Shown: positions 22,801 through 37,800 of the stretch, in pieces
Layout: every line of letters begins with the position of its first letter
Numbering within the stretch: the stretch's first letter is position 1
Origin: Trichobilharzia szidati
Taxonomy: Eukaryota; Platyhelminthes; Trematoda; Strigeidida; Schistosomatidae
Reading direction: 5' to 3'
Assembly (NCBI GenBank): GCA_944472155.2
Contig: OX235272.1
Span: forward strand, 92,014,020-92,078,019
Length of the DNA stretch: 64,000 nt
Notes under the pieces: model-generated
Database searches by the model: none
What the model was told of the DNA's origin: nothing
What the model saw: the letters and a program-made list of their open reading frames with translations, nothing else
Made by a program: the position numbers and the translations under genes

Positions 22801-25800
22801 AGATCTTAGTACCAAAAATTCTTCACTGCAATCTCTATCTGCCTAGTCAGTTTGTGTCAAGAACAAGGCTTGATCAAAAAACGTTTCTAGCCATCTAGAA
22901 CGATTATTAAAGCTAATTGTCAAAGCAATTACTGTCTCATTCATGTAGGAGGATAAAACTGGAATTTCGGGTTGAAAGTAAATTCTGTGATCTGAATGAG
23001 GGGGTTTCAACGATGATTTACATTACCTTATACGATTTCTGCTTGATATATATTCAAGGTTTGCACGGTGATTTATCACAGTCTTGTTATCATTATTTCA
23101 TTTTATTCCTTTGCGTACCCTTTGGAACATAGGGCTTCAGGCTTAAGCCTTGAAGTTTCAGTAGGAGTGGCAATTATTTTTACTGGGTGAGATTGCTAGT
23201 CTCACGCCCAACCTTCCCTCTTTGGCTGGCTTTTTACCAGCTAAGCGACGTAAAGGAGTGCGTCGGCCGGGGATCGAACTTCGGACCACCTGAGTGGCTG
23301 GTGAACATTATACCTATGCACCACCGACGCACCATCACAGTCTTACAGACACAGGTATAGCTTTAAATATTATAGGAGCATTTGATCACTAGCAATGCGG
23401 GGTATCCAAGACGTCATTCCAAGCTATCACCGTGTCAGCTGAATATGCCACCGTTGCTTAGATGATATCTAAGTAACACTACAGTTTAAACTTAAAAAAT
23501 ACATATTTGGAAGCTATTAAATTAACTGCGAAAATGGAACTTTCAGATATTAATGCACGACTGATATTCCGCACTAGGAACCACACTTGAATTTCCTTTA
23601 CTTATTTCAAGACAGGAACTTGGCGCGTATATCAACGAAAGCATTTCCAACTGTCTAGAGACTTTCATCCATAGCTGCCTTCACTGACTAAGTACTAAAG
23701 GTTAAATGACCTGCCTGAAAGGCATAAGTAACAAGAAACTCTGGCAACTAGAGACCCGATCAAGAATATGTTTTCCAGCAAACATATAGAATGAAATGGA
23801 TTGGGCAGACTCTCAGGAGACCTACAAGCGATAGAACACCTATAAAAATAGAACTTGTACACTGCGGTAGAGTATAATTCCATTGTGGGTAAAATTTATT
23901 TTGATGAATTCTCGTAGTAATATTTGCTGATGACGTTTTGAGCACAACTTATTGCTCATAATCATATCAAGGTACTCCCACAACTTTATGACTTCGTTTA
24001 TATATATATATATATGATACCTCACCTAGGCAGGCTCTCGAGTTGTAGGTAAACGGGAACGATGAGTTAGACGTCTGAGGGTGATATGAATGGGATCATC
24101 TCAAGAGGAAATGAAAGCTTTCGGATAGTTATGGAGCCAGCTTTAAAAGACAGTAAGGAACAGAGTGAAATGAAGATGGACTATTGAAGTCCTCTATTAG
24201 ACTTCAAATCCAAAGGATATATAATAATAATGTTCAACTGATTAATTATTCTGCGAATATCTTTCAAGAGATAGGAAAATTTCTCCTCATATATAATAAT
24301 AGCTTTATTGTGCACTATAAGTTTACACAGTATGCCTAATTTTCAGGGTAGTTTATGGCATAGTATTTTCTCTTCATCCAGGAGTTTCAAGTAAAACAGC
24401 CATCTCCAGTATATCATGTGACGCGGAAGTGTTACATCTGAAAAATGAAATAATCCTTTATGCTATTTCTCTTTGGTCCTCCAGAATTGAGCAACAGTAG
24501 GGTTGCGAACCAATTAAAAATGTGTATGAGTACATTTGGCGACCTACGGATATAACTGAATGATCATAACAGCGAGAACTAAAAAAAAAAGATACATTAT
24601 CTCGGAGTGATATTAAGGCAGCCCAGTGATTCAAACAGGCCGCCAGATCCAGATGATCAAATGATACTTAAAGTAGGTTGAGTGCCATTCGAATTCGGAC
24701 CTGTTAGTCAACGTTCAGGTGAGTAGTTAAACTCTTTCGACACATCAACTATGAATATTGCAAAGTAATCCGGCTTACCATACATAACTCACATTTGAGC
24801 ATCGGTTAACAGGTGGCGGAACTCTGCGCTCAGTGAAATAATGAAAAAACAAACCGTACCATCTTAAAATACAAAAAAAGGAGGAGATGAGGTGAACAAA
24901 CTGTCGGGAGATTTACCTGCACCGCTGTACTCTGTTGTGCGCCTTGACTCTTTAATCGCTCATTAATTTAGCATAAATGTCTTCAATTCGCCAACAAACA
25001 TCACTAAAAATATCTTATCACCTACATAAAAATAGAAATCATGATCATATGATATGATAATGAGCAGTAAATTGTGCTCGAAACGTCATCAGTAGGTGAT
25101 GACGTATCACTGTGTGCTTTAATTGCATAAATGTATTCTATGTTGCTTTTATTATTATTGTTATTTTATCTTTTCATTCCTTCGCCTTCAGAGTGAAACT
25201 CAGAGCTTCAGGCTTTAAAGTTTTAGTAGCAGTGGTACAGATTTATTAAGTGGGAGGGGGGATTGCTAGCCTCACGCTCAACCTTCCCTGTAGGATTCTG
25301 TCGGCAGGGAATAGAATCCAGGCCCTCCATGCATGGCTGGAGGACATCTTACCCCTGAACTGTCGACTCATGATGTTGCTATATTTCACACTTTTAATTT
25401 CCCATTCACCTTATTGTGAAGTGAAAGATTAGACACTTTCGGAATGCATAATTTGTGGAACAGGTGGATCGGTCGATAAGTTGATCCAGTAAACGCGCTT
25501 CATATAATTTCGTTGCTTTAACATACATGATACATATGATTTTATTATTATAGTATTATTTCCTTGGGTTCCAAGTGGAACATAGGGCTTCAGCAACGAG
25601 TCTTCACCTTCTTCTATTTTCTACCATCCTCTTCAGATGGGTCCACGATTGCCTATACTCTCTCATCTCCTCCTACTCAAACGACCTATTGCTTGTCACC
25701 CTCGCACCAACAACCCACTCGTCGCTTCTCATTAGGATTCCACTCGAGCAATGGCCTGCATTGCGCGCGATGTCATTCGACGGTCTCCTCAGTGTGTGCC

Positions 25801-28800
25801 CAATCCATCTCTATTTTCTCCTACATATTTGTTGAGCACTTGGCTCCTGATTGGTTCGTCGCCAGCCAGAGTTTCTTGTTACTGATTCTCTCTGGCTATT
25901 TGATCTTCAGTATGGAGTCAGCGAAGTGGGCAGTTGTTGATAAAAGTCTGCAGTGGCCTGTTGTAAATCCTTTTCATGACGCGTATAGAAGGACTGACTT
26001 GACATTTGTGTTCAAAATGCGAATCTTGTTGTTCATGCTGGCTGAATGCAGAAGATTTCCAAACTGGTTTCAGGTTGATGAAGACAGCTTGGAAGGCAGT
26101 CCTAAATCGCTTTTTTTTCACTTATGCTAATCAGTTACAGCTACTTCGTGTGCAACACTGCTAAGTTATGAGGGAAGTAAATAAACTGTGTTTAAGTAAA
26201 CATGTAATAAGATTGAAGGTTGATGAGAAAGGGATTAAAAATTGCAAATATCATAAATAAGGGGGTGGGGTGAGGATACTGTCAGTTGGTTAGGTCTTGA
26301 ATGGCCAAAGGAGGGAAAATGGCTGTACAAAACTTTTTGAATACATAGTTTTGGCTTCATAATTCGAATGCCAATCGCCTCAGTTATGTGCAGTAGATGA
26401 ATACGGAGTCCATTGGAAAGATTTGGTAGGATGTAATGATTCACCTTGAATACTTTTGTTTTTTCCGCTAAATGGTAACTACCAAATAAATGTGACAAAA
26501 CAGAGCTTCGGTTGGCCTTTGTCTGTGTTTTACCAAACCACGATAGGAAATATCCAGTGACGCGTTGGCTAGGCTGTCTAGTAGTACGCCCAACATTACC
26601 GTCCGCATAGCAGCAGGTGCATTGGCAAATACACATAGATGTGGCAAAACTAGCTAGCTTATCCTTCTTCTGAGTCCAAATCATTTACCGACTAGAAAGT
26701 GAGAAAGGTGGGTTTGCTATGTAAAATGTTCTCCATATACTTTTGGCTAGTCTCTGGAGTGAAATCCCACTTGACAAGTCCTCATTAAATCGTAACTTGT
26801 CGCCATCATCTCAGGTTTTCTGTCCAGTGTTTTCATATGTCTATTTATAAAACTACTCAGATAGTCCATCTCCGTCAAGGAATCATGAATCTTTCTTGCT
26901 GTCTCCATAAGAAACACATACCTAATTATAGCAATGGTGCTTTTAAATAACGAATGACACAATGCTATATAAAAGTATGAGTAACAAAGCACCAGGCAAT
27001 CAATATCTAGGATTTAGAACATGCCAGAAAAAATAAGATTTAACTTTCTCTCAATACTGCTCATTTAACGAAACAAAACTCTTCAAAAGTCTTATTACGT
27101 CTGACAAGAAAATCTTAGGTTTTATTATTTCTTTTTGAAACCAAGGGTATACATTTTAAATATTCACGTATCCAAATATACTCTTTGATTGATTTTGTCA
27201 CTGAATTGGCATTATTTTACGTTTACGTTGAAAAAATTTGTTACGTTGACAGAATGTATATCTTTTATGTGCTCATATGGTTTTATTTATAGCTGCAAAT
27301 ATAATTGTTACAATATGACTAAACGTTTTTTTTACAATATTTGCCATTGTTTAATTGTAGAAATAGAAGATAAGTTATCGAATTAACTGAGCAAATAGTG
27401 AAACATGATATCTTCTCTTAGCTGATTTGTAAATTGGCTATCTGACACATATGTGGAACTGGGTTGTCATTACGCAGAGCTTCAACTATACTCCTCCATT
27501 TCACCTTGTATCAAGCAGTCCTCTCACGCTGGCTCCCCCCCATTGACCATACGGTCTCATCTCCTCCTTACACAATCTCCTGTATATCACCCAACTTGTC
27601 ATTTCCCATTCGGGTCCCACTCGAGCGATGGTCTGGCGCGTGATGCCACCTAATGGTCTTCTCAGCATGTGTCTAATCCACCTCCATTTTACTTCAGGAT
27701 TTTTCCAGGTGATAGTTTCTTGATTCGTGTGTTGCCAGATTTCATTGTTGTTGTTGTTCAACCGTTTCCAGTCATCTGATCTTCATTATGAGGCGAAGGC
27801 ATTTGTTGCAGCAGGCTGTCTGAAATGCTTTTGGTAACGCGCGGAGTGTCTGAACTATATGTAATAGCTGATGCTACATGAGTGTGCTTGGTGCAGTAGA
27901 TTCCCAGACGGATTTAAGAGATCAATAAATGTTTTTTTGAGTAACCAGGATTGAATTATCCGATAAACATTCATTCTTCAATGTAAGAATTTACAAATGC
28001 TGGTTTGTAGGAACTGAACTGATTTCAAGATAGGCTATGAAATGAAATCAGTGAGAGAACTATTGGGAACCAGGGGGAGTACAGGAAAGTGCTGTTTTGT
28101 TCTAGTATGTGTCCATGATCCAAATGGTGATCAAATTCATGACTTTTAGATAATGAGGCAAGCTTGATGACAGTTCAGCCACTGGGACAAAGTCCACTGA
28201 TCCAATGCACCTATTAATAATATATTATATCTGAATGGGTATCTGGTAGGCAGTCATATGTGATTAACTTAGCAGATGAACTGATATCCAACTGAAATCC
28301 AACATAGTTCACAAGTTTTATTTATTTATTTTTTATTTTGATTTACAGCTTGATTCCACGCCGTATTATTAGTACAAGTGTGGAATTTTCAGCATGGATA
28401 TCGGTAGCCCAAATTCAGGCCGACCATAGATATCGGGTGTGCGCCGGCAGGAGATCGAATCCCGGACCATGTGCATGGTCGGCGAGAGTCCTAACCACTG
28501 TGCCACCGACGCACAAGTTCCACTTTTATATCAGTAAAATATTGAGGCTATCTGCATTCTATTTGTCAATATTTTCTTATGTAATTTGAATATTTTAATT
28601 CATTATAAATACCTATTAAAGACGGATTAGTGAACAAAGAATATTTTCCTCGATAAATTCGTCATCAGGTTCTGCAGCTTTATGGCTAGGAAACACCTAC
28701 CAATGTGGTTACATGAAGGTATAGTTAAAACCATCAACAGTTCTGTTTTGGATTACCTTGTCCGAACAGGCTACAAAGCTAGTGTTAAAGAAACTTCTTT

Positions 28801-31800
28801 TATCATCTGTCGGATATCGATTTCATTACCAGAGGTCCCTAGATGCCACCTCGATTCGCTTAAATCAACCAGAGCTCTGTGTGCAAAAGAAACTTGTCGA
28901 GACACTGTTGCTACCCTGACACGCTGTCGAACCTATAAATTCACAAATTCTGTGTTACTTCCCTTAATTTATCTGATAGTTTGTTGAATGTTATATTAAC
29001 GCAGAATACCTCTCTCTTACTGATACTTCTGAAAGGTTATCTATCGATAACAATGATTATTTAAAAGTTTGGTTTGTCAGGATTAGATTTGTTCATACGA
29101 GTTTGACTACGGATTGATATCAGTTAGAGAATCACTGAAAACCAGCCACAGGGAGTACTGGAAATCTGTTTCATCCTAATTTTATGGGAATCATCGGCAG
29201 TACGCACCCACTGAGGTGGTCGTGCTAAATCACGAACTGATAGAAGTTAGAATTCATGGGCTGGTCATCGAGTCAGTGGCTGAATGGTATATGAGCTTTC
29301 CTTGTAATCGGAAGGCCCTGGGTTCGAACCCTGATGGTGGGTGCGTACTGCCGATGATTCCCATAAAACTAGGATGAAACACCTGTCCAGTACTCCCTGT
29401 GGCTGGTTTTCAATGGTTCTCTAACTGATATCAATTCGTCGTTAAACTCGTATAAATGATTATTTAATTATTATTGTCATATGTTTGTAGAACGTGATGA
29501 TGATTTTACCCAGAAGAATATTCTTTGTTCTTTAATCAGTCTTTTGATTTGAATATTTCCATAATTTATTCCAAATAAGAATAATTACAGAGAATAGCTG
29601 TTTTCAACGAATTCTTCTTCAGCTCCTATAATTTTAAATCCATTAATTTTAGCATACAGTTAACCAGAAAAGGTAAATTAGCATTGTACCAAAAAAGTGC
29701 ATTAAGATACAAGTACAAGATGAAATTGTGACGAGTGCTACTGATAAGATTTATCAGTAGTATGTGTGTGAAGAGATGTTCATCACATCACACATCAACA
29801 CATCAAATAGCAGGGAGATAGATAGATTTGATGTCAGAGAAGGCAAATGATACAGCGTTGAGGAGATACATGGAAGACAACGTGAAAGGAACACAATGAA
29901 ACAAAATATTAAGGAAGTCTAGAAGTAGCACAACATGGAAGATCGGTGCAAATGGTGTGTTGAAGATGAGGTGTACATAATTTCCCTATATAAAGATACG
30001 AATATCCAGAAAACATTCCTTTACCAAGTCTAGCGTCTTCTATCGTTTCAGAATGATATTTGTATTGAAATTTCATTCCAATCATCTACTTTACAACGCA
30101 TTACAATTTCTCATCTCATTTTAAACTAATCAATTTTATTTTGCCTATTTTATTTGCCAGGAATATGTCGACGGTAAGTAAGTTTGACGAGAAATTTTAT
30201 TAAAAGTATAAGACATAAATTAAAAGTCAATCTGAACGAAGAATATTCTTCTCAATAATTTCCCCTCTTCACGTTCTTACAATTATAAAATATAATGCAT
30301 TTGTTGTCGTTACAATAATGATGGCCAGTTATTTATGCGGCGGATACATTTTTTACGTAGAATAACAGAATAATAGTTATGGGGTGTCAAAATAAATAGT
30401 CGTATTTGTGTGACAGACGTCGTGCTAGGCTGAAATCGATTACAAAATATTGTTAAATGGGAGACAATGGTTCAAGTTATATAGGGTGCACAATTAGCCA
30501 GGTTCGTCTACGGGTTCGAGAACATTTACCAGCTTGGTTCAGCAGGAGGGAAATTAAGTGCATAAAAAGCTCGATCCTGTTACATTTGGTCGATACTGGA
30601 TATCGCATCGACGTCAACACAGCTTTCAGGGTTATATACCGAATTCCGAAGTCGTTATCACGTACAGTTCGCTTACTTCTGCTACACATAGCTGAAGCTG
30701 TTGCAATAAGATCGACTAGACCGGAACTTTGTATCCTAAAAAGAACACTTCAGACGCTGTTCCTACCGTGGCTAAACTTGGATTGATGATTCTTCTTCTC
30801 AGCAAGAGTGATTCTTCCCTATAACCTCTCATTGCAGTCTTACTATCTACTCTTTAATACATACCATTTTGTACTAACCAGTAACTCATTTGACACCTTC
30901 TCTAACACTGAAGTGACTTGTCAATTTTCCTACCCCACACTATACAAATCGATTATGACTAATCACCGCCATTGTCTCCCATTTAACAATATTTTGTAAT
31001 CGATTTCAGTCTAGCACGTCTGTCACACAAATATGACTATTTATTCTGACACCACATAGCTATTATTCTGTTATTCTACGCAAAAAATGTATCCGCCGCA
31101 TAACTAACTGGCCATCATTATTGTCACGACAACAAATGCATTATATTTTATAATTGTAAGAACTTGAGGAGGGGGAAATTATTGAGAGGAATATTCTTCG
31201 TTCAGATTGACTTTTAATTCATGATATGGGAATATTTTACACTATTAAATCTAATAACACATAACTCTGATGACATGATCAACTTCTCTAATTATCTGTC
31301 TGATTTAGTTTGTAGTGGATGTACTGCAGCTGTGTTTTCCTTGAAAATGATTCTACATCTTGAAACGGTGGTGTATTATGTCAATGTAATAATTGATCAG
31401 TTGTGTGTATTTGTTGGACCCTATTCATCTGAAGTAAGTTAAGCATCTGTGACTAAAGGTTTTAAACGTGAATATTTAAAAATAACAGTTCTATGTACGT
31501 AGGTGATCTGAGTTATAGATTGTATTTAACGATGTAGTGTTGTATATAGCATAGTTCCAAGGGATCTTTTGTTGTTGGTTTGTAAGGATTTGATTGGCTA
31601 CAGGATTTCATCATTAGCTGATATCTGTTAGAGAATCCTTAGAAAATCTGGGAGTATTTGGACAGCTGTTTCGTCCTAGTTTGAGATCAACTCTTCAAAG
31701 GTAGGCACACACCGGGGTTCGAACCCAGGACCTTTCGGTTACAAGGCGAGCTCGCATAACATTAAGTCACTGGGACCCGATCCAATGGCCAGCCCATGAA

Positions 31801-34800
31801 TTCTAACTTCTGCCAATTCACGACATAGCGCGACCCCCTAGCCAATGTCTTCGGCCAGTATTTTTCCTCACACCCGACCTGCTGCACCATACTAGTCATG
31901 ACTTCTCACTTGCAAGGGATCTTTTTTGAAAATCCAGATTTTAGTTCATTGAACTGAGTTGGTGAGCCTCTATTGGTATATGGGATCTATGTGTGAACTC
32001 CCCAGTATCATACTTAGTGACACTATCAGTATAAATTTAATAATTCAAGTTTATCAAATATCCCCATTGGAAAATTATTAGAGAGAAGACCGGTTATTCA
32101 GCGTAGAGTCTCTTTTCGCCGAATTCATTTTCACAGCTGGACAATTGCAAATATATATGTAGTTATTTTGTATGTGTGTGTGCATTAAATTTGTCAAACG
32201 AAAATACAGTTAGTAAGCTTTTGATGAAGTTACGTAATAAAAAACGTATTCAGAGGAATTGGATGATGATATAAGTGTAATAACAAAAGTGATGAGTTGT
32301 CACAAACGATTGTTAAAGAAGAGTTATGTAATAGAATGAATAGTTTGATGGAAGGGTTGTGTTCAGGGTGTGCATTGAAACAAAATAAAATACGGAATTA
32401 CTTAATAATTTTAAAGGAATACAAGAGTTTTAAGTAGCTAGAAATAACAAGCAAACGAGCGGAAGTAATTTGGAAACAACTTCAACACTACGGCGTACCT
32501 CAATTCCTTACCATCCTTGACCATCTCACGCGTCAGGTGATCCAAAACGGAAAACTCAGCGAGGTGTTTGAAGTCAATACAGGCGTAAGGCAAGCTGGCT
32601 GTCTATTATCACCGATTATATTCTTGATTGCAGTGGACTGGATTACGTGTCAGATTGTGGGGAGCGAGGATACAGGAATACACTGGATCACCAATAAGAA
32701 GACTCTAGAAGATCTGGATTTCGCTCGTGGATGATCTTTGTTTAATGTCAAGCAAACTCGAACACTTACAGGCAGGCGAAAGCAACAAACTGGCAGAAGT
32801 GGCTGGTAGATAGTGAAGACAGGACTTCATGTGAACATAGAGAATACTGAGGTGATGAAGATAACCAATCCTTAATAACAGCAACAGCAACATTAACCAG
32901 CACCGATCAGTGTCAACGGGAGAGATCTAACAGAGGTTACCTCCCTCGCTTATCTAGGAAGGATGGTTACAACTAACGGTGGAAACCATGGATGAAGATA
33001 TAAAACGTCAGAATCGGAAAGGCGAGATACGCCTTCAAAAACCTGAAACCAGTTTGGAAATCTTCTGCACTCACTCAGCCAGCATAAACAGCAAGATTCG
33101 GATTTTCAACACAAATGTGAAGTCCTATACAGGTCAGAAACTTGCAGTGAGTGTCATGAAAAGGATTCCCAGCAAGTTGCAGACCTCATCAACAGCTGCT
33201 TGCCTTCACTGGCTCCAAACTGAAGATCAAATGGCAGGCCAGAAAGAATAAGTCACAAGAAACTGTGGGAACAAACCAGAAAGCAAGAGCCGATCGCTGA
33301 ACAAATATGTAGGAGAAAATGGAGATAGATCGGGCGCACTTCACTGAGCAAGTCGTCGAATGAAATAGCGCTCAGTGTAAGCCGTTGCTCAAGTGGAATC
33401 CGAGTGGAAAACGAAGAGTGGGTCGTCGGTGCGAGAGCGACATGGAGGAGATTGTGTGGTGAGGGGGAGACGACAGATTATGTGCAGTCGTTGACTCAAC
33501 CGGCTGTAGAGGATAGTGGAAAATAGAAGAAAGTAGAGATGTGTTGTTGAAGCCCTATGTTCCACTCGGAACTCAAGGGAATAATAATATTGTGAAATAA
33601 TACAGAATGCTACCTGTTCAAGCAAGCAAATACGTACTTTTGGTAATTTCTTGTTAGTCTTTACAATTAAATATAATGAAATATCTGTCATAGAGATTTG
33701 AAAAACAGTACGGATCAATAGAATCAAATGTATTTCAAGCAGAATGTAAGTAGAATAACAAAAATAAATTGTGAAACTACGATTAAGACATGCAACTGTT
33801 GTACAGCATGATACTGATAATGAAGTTAGCAGTACAAATGAAAATAAGATAAAAATAACTTTTATAGTTATTCCATTTAGCCGTGGACTGAAGGCCATCA
33901 AAGTGAGAGGGATTGAACAAATATTCTCTGAACACAGAGAGATTGGGTTGAAAAGTGTGTTACGGTAACCACCTCAGTTATGCTACTCAATCGAAGTAGT
34001 ATAAACTTAGGGAATTGAGGAGGCACCTTGTATAGAATTATAAAGACTGAATCTTTATCAGTCGTGTGCTCTATATCCACAAAGTGTGCCGATTTCGAAC
34101 TCCTGATTGACTTTACGACTGCCTTACCTAACCACGTTAAACAGTGCTTTTTATTATGGTAAAGATAACCTCTCATTCACAGAAGGTATGATTTAGTTAG
34201 CATAAAACTCATCAAATCATCAGACAGCAAGTAGTTCTATTCAGTGTTTTTTTCAAAGGTTAGCAGTGTTGATAATGTAATTCTCAGCAATAAGTTCATT
34301 CCTAATTTTAAAGTATTCAATGATCAATGATTTCAATAGGCTTAGAAGTTCCGAATACAGTAAAACAAACTGAATAAAGTTATTTTAATCATTTTAAAAC
34401 AAGATACAACATTTTTAAAAAATCACATTAAATTATTTTTATTTTCAGTGTACATTTGTTGCTCAACACTATGCTAGTATGTTGATAGATTTGCTTGAAA
34501 ATTCGACAGCTCCTCGAATTTGTCACGTGAGCAAACATTTTGTACTTCAACATGACTTTATATTCATTCATTTATGTAAAGTATTTTGATGTGGTTGTGT
34601 TGTACATTGAATTTCTGTTTCACCTAGTTTAATGGTAAAACAGCTGGGTCATTCAACAGGCGTTAAACAAGTATGATGGTAAAATATTTTTTTTCATATC
34701 ATTAAGCACTCGGTCAGTACTGAAATACCTTTGTGGACTTTCTACGTGCTTTTACGACTGAAAATGGTATTTCAAGTAATACAGAAGATTTGTAGCCCAG

Positions 34801-37800
34801 GTGGATGATTTTGATCTAGTTGTGTTGTCTAAGCTGGTTGATTTAATTGCGAAGCTTTCGTAGGTAATATCTTCAGAGCATGCTTTATGATAAAGAGGTG
34901 TGAGATAGCTACAGCTTACCAAGACGACCAAAGAACAAAACCTGAGCTTGATGATATTAGATAGTTGGAGGCAATCGGCAGGAAATCCAGTCTTGGACCT
35001 AGGTGTCGTGCTAGTTGTCATTCACCATTCAGCAAGGCGTACTGCTAACTTGAAGAAACTCATGTCTCTTCTGAGATTCAAACCCGCGTCACCTAGTGCT
35101 GCGGTCAGAGACGTTACCACTGAGCGATTAAACTCCTATAGGACTGCAGTGGATACTTTGACTGGACACTAGTAACTAGTGTGATGTGCACCGTGATGGC
35201 GAGCTACCTAGAATGGTGGCCACATTGCAAACCTGTCTGACAGAATTCATTCTGCACCAAAGAAAGGACTAGACACGTCACACTAGTTTATAGTGTCCAG
35301 TCAAAAAAATCTGAGCTTATTTTCAACAGCTGTACTTCGGACATTGTTTCACATGGTATTTTCTTCATTTACTGATATAGAAGGTATAAATCTGTTGAAT
35401 GAACGCTTACGTAATTTTGAGTAAATTGTTCAGTGTATCATGATAGAGTGAATAGTCTATAATATGAAATTCATAAGTCGCTTTATGTTCTCAAATATTT
35501 TCAGTATTACGTGTAATGGTGTTCTGTGGCTAAAGTTAGCTTCAGTCACAAGAATCCACTATATATCTCATTATACCAACTAACTTTGCATACAGGACTT
35601 CACTTAATACTTGAGGATTGATCTTTTGTTCCAAAGTAGTACTACATCATAAACAGTGACAACGCATCAGCATTCAGCTAGGGACTTTTTCTGTGAGAAG
35701 ATATAAATTTACATGGGCACAAGAATCCTGCGAAAAAATATGTTATTTAAGTTCTTCTGACAACTGCCTAATAGTAACATGCATTTCTTGGTCTTTTGGT
35801 ATCTTGTGAAGATGTGGTTTTACAATAGGCGGAATTCTGCCTTCACCAGCTACGCATATATATATATATATATATAATCGTCATCTCTATCATTAAAATC
35901 GAATTTTTGAGATTTTGGTTTGAATTTCTTTGATCCGTTTTGTTGGAAGTAATTTCAGACGTTATACTGGGCTGCACAAATGATTTGAAAGTAGTATTGG
36001 AGTTTCTTCCTTCCGTTAAGATCTCATGTTAGGAAAACAAGTGTTTTCACACCACCTCTTCAATTATCCTTTTGCATAAATCATTTGCAGGTAATTGGAA
36101 TAATAAGTATATAAGTTATATGTTATCAAACGAAATGAGGTAGTACTACGCTGTCCAGTACTCCCAGCTGGTTTTCCAATGGTTCTCTAACCAATGATGA
36201 AATCCTGTAACCAATCAGTCAAATCCGTACTAACCAATACTTGAATTATCTCATTTTATCCCACGTTTCACCCTTTCATAGGATATAATAAAAAGACGGT
36301 TGCAGCGAAGAAAAATTTATTTTTGGCAAAGTCAACAACTAGGCTGTACAATCGTGTTTTTATAATAAATGGGTGGGGAAGTTCCAGAATAATTTCCGAT
36401 CAAGGGTCAAAATAATAAAATTACAGTTAGGAATTAAAATGCCATGATAAACAGGGGGACGGATAAAACTCAACCAGCGTAGCATCATGATTACTGAGAA
36501 GATTCGCATTTTGTGCAATTAGGGGTTAGAAATCTAGAAATAACAAAATAGACAGGATGGTCGGATAAAAATTCTAGTGGGATCATAACTAATGGGACGA
36601 ATAATTTTTCATGCAATCAAGGATTAAATGTGTAGAAATAATAAAACGACAAAATAGGCAAGAAGTTAGAATATGAAAACATGGCAGTGTAAATAGGGAT
36701 TAAGAAAAATGTAGAAATAACATGAATAAACTGGAAGTTTGGATGAAAAATGCGATGGAATAGTCACTATTAAAAGAGTTACCTGTTTATGATGGCTGTG
36801 AGAGGGACAAAGGGTTGGATGTATTCCTTTTGGATACATGGCGTGGGTTTGAGCTTTTGGATAGCTAGTACCTCGACTATGCTCAGATGTTTTAATTTTA
36901 CTCCCCTTGATAGGTTTGATCAAATCTTGTGTATGATTTTGAAGGATTTTTCGGATGGCGCTGAATGTCCCTAATCGACCAGATGTTCTGTCACTGAACT
37001 ATATACGCGTTTTCGTTCTCCTTTTACTAACCAGACTGGATAGTGTTCACGAGCGCGTTTTTTCAAGTTGGTGCATGGTACGGTCGATGTACTCAGCTCC
37101 GCACGAGCAAGTAACCTGGTATGTGCACTTTGAAGCGGCCCAATGCTACATCTTGTTTCTCGCGTTCTCGCTGAACAGTTTCTTTCAGAAAAACGTTAGT
37201 CGTAGGTTCGCGGTGAAGTATGTTTTCCACAGAGATTCGCAGAGGCGTTTACGAAGGACTTCTGCTTCAATATCACCTTTGAATTCTAGATTAGGCAGAA
37301 GTACCTTCTTCGTGACGGATTGAACTTGTTCGGAAGTCTTCTTTGATTTGAGATTCTTGTCTCTGAACCTAGGCGGGAAACCGTTTTCCATCAAGGTTCC
37401 TCGGAGATTACGCAGTTCTTCATCAATCACTTCCTCGCTGCATATCTTCCGAATCCTCGAGGAAAGGGCGTATATAAGGTTCCTGTTTCTGCTTAGGGGC
37501 ACGAAGCTTTGAAAAATGATGAATTGTCCATTGCATGTAGGCTTTTTGTATATGAACTTTTTACGAGAGTTGTCGGCGTTTCTTGTCAGGTGGATGTCGA
37601 GAAAGTGGAACATTCTGTCGAGTTCAGCTTCACGCTTTATGATTTGTTACCTACCCAATTTCTTTTGCATTTTCGTTATTTATCAGCTTCTCACCCAAAT
37701 GTGCATTTATCCCACCTGTTGAACGCAATACATTTGGTCCCATTTTTTCTCCAGATGACACAACTTTTACAGAGTGCTTTCTTCTGATTCTTCTTTTTCA

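Noticed and set aside
25564..26130. 188-codon plus frame
   Set aside because: It is antisense to a minus-strand LINE 3' end whose own coding signature is recognisable.
33389..33901. 170-codon minus frame
   Set aside because: Its first part is antisense to the LINE 3' end (to 33592) and the rest has no motif or splice support.
37753..37785. Alternative last exon of gene 1 starting ATGACACAAC
   Set aside because: The acceptor is good and phase fits, but it gives only about ten residues without the saposin helix end; kept as a rival, not called.
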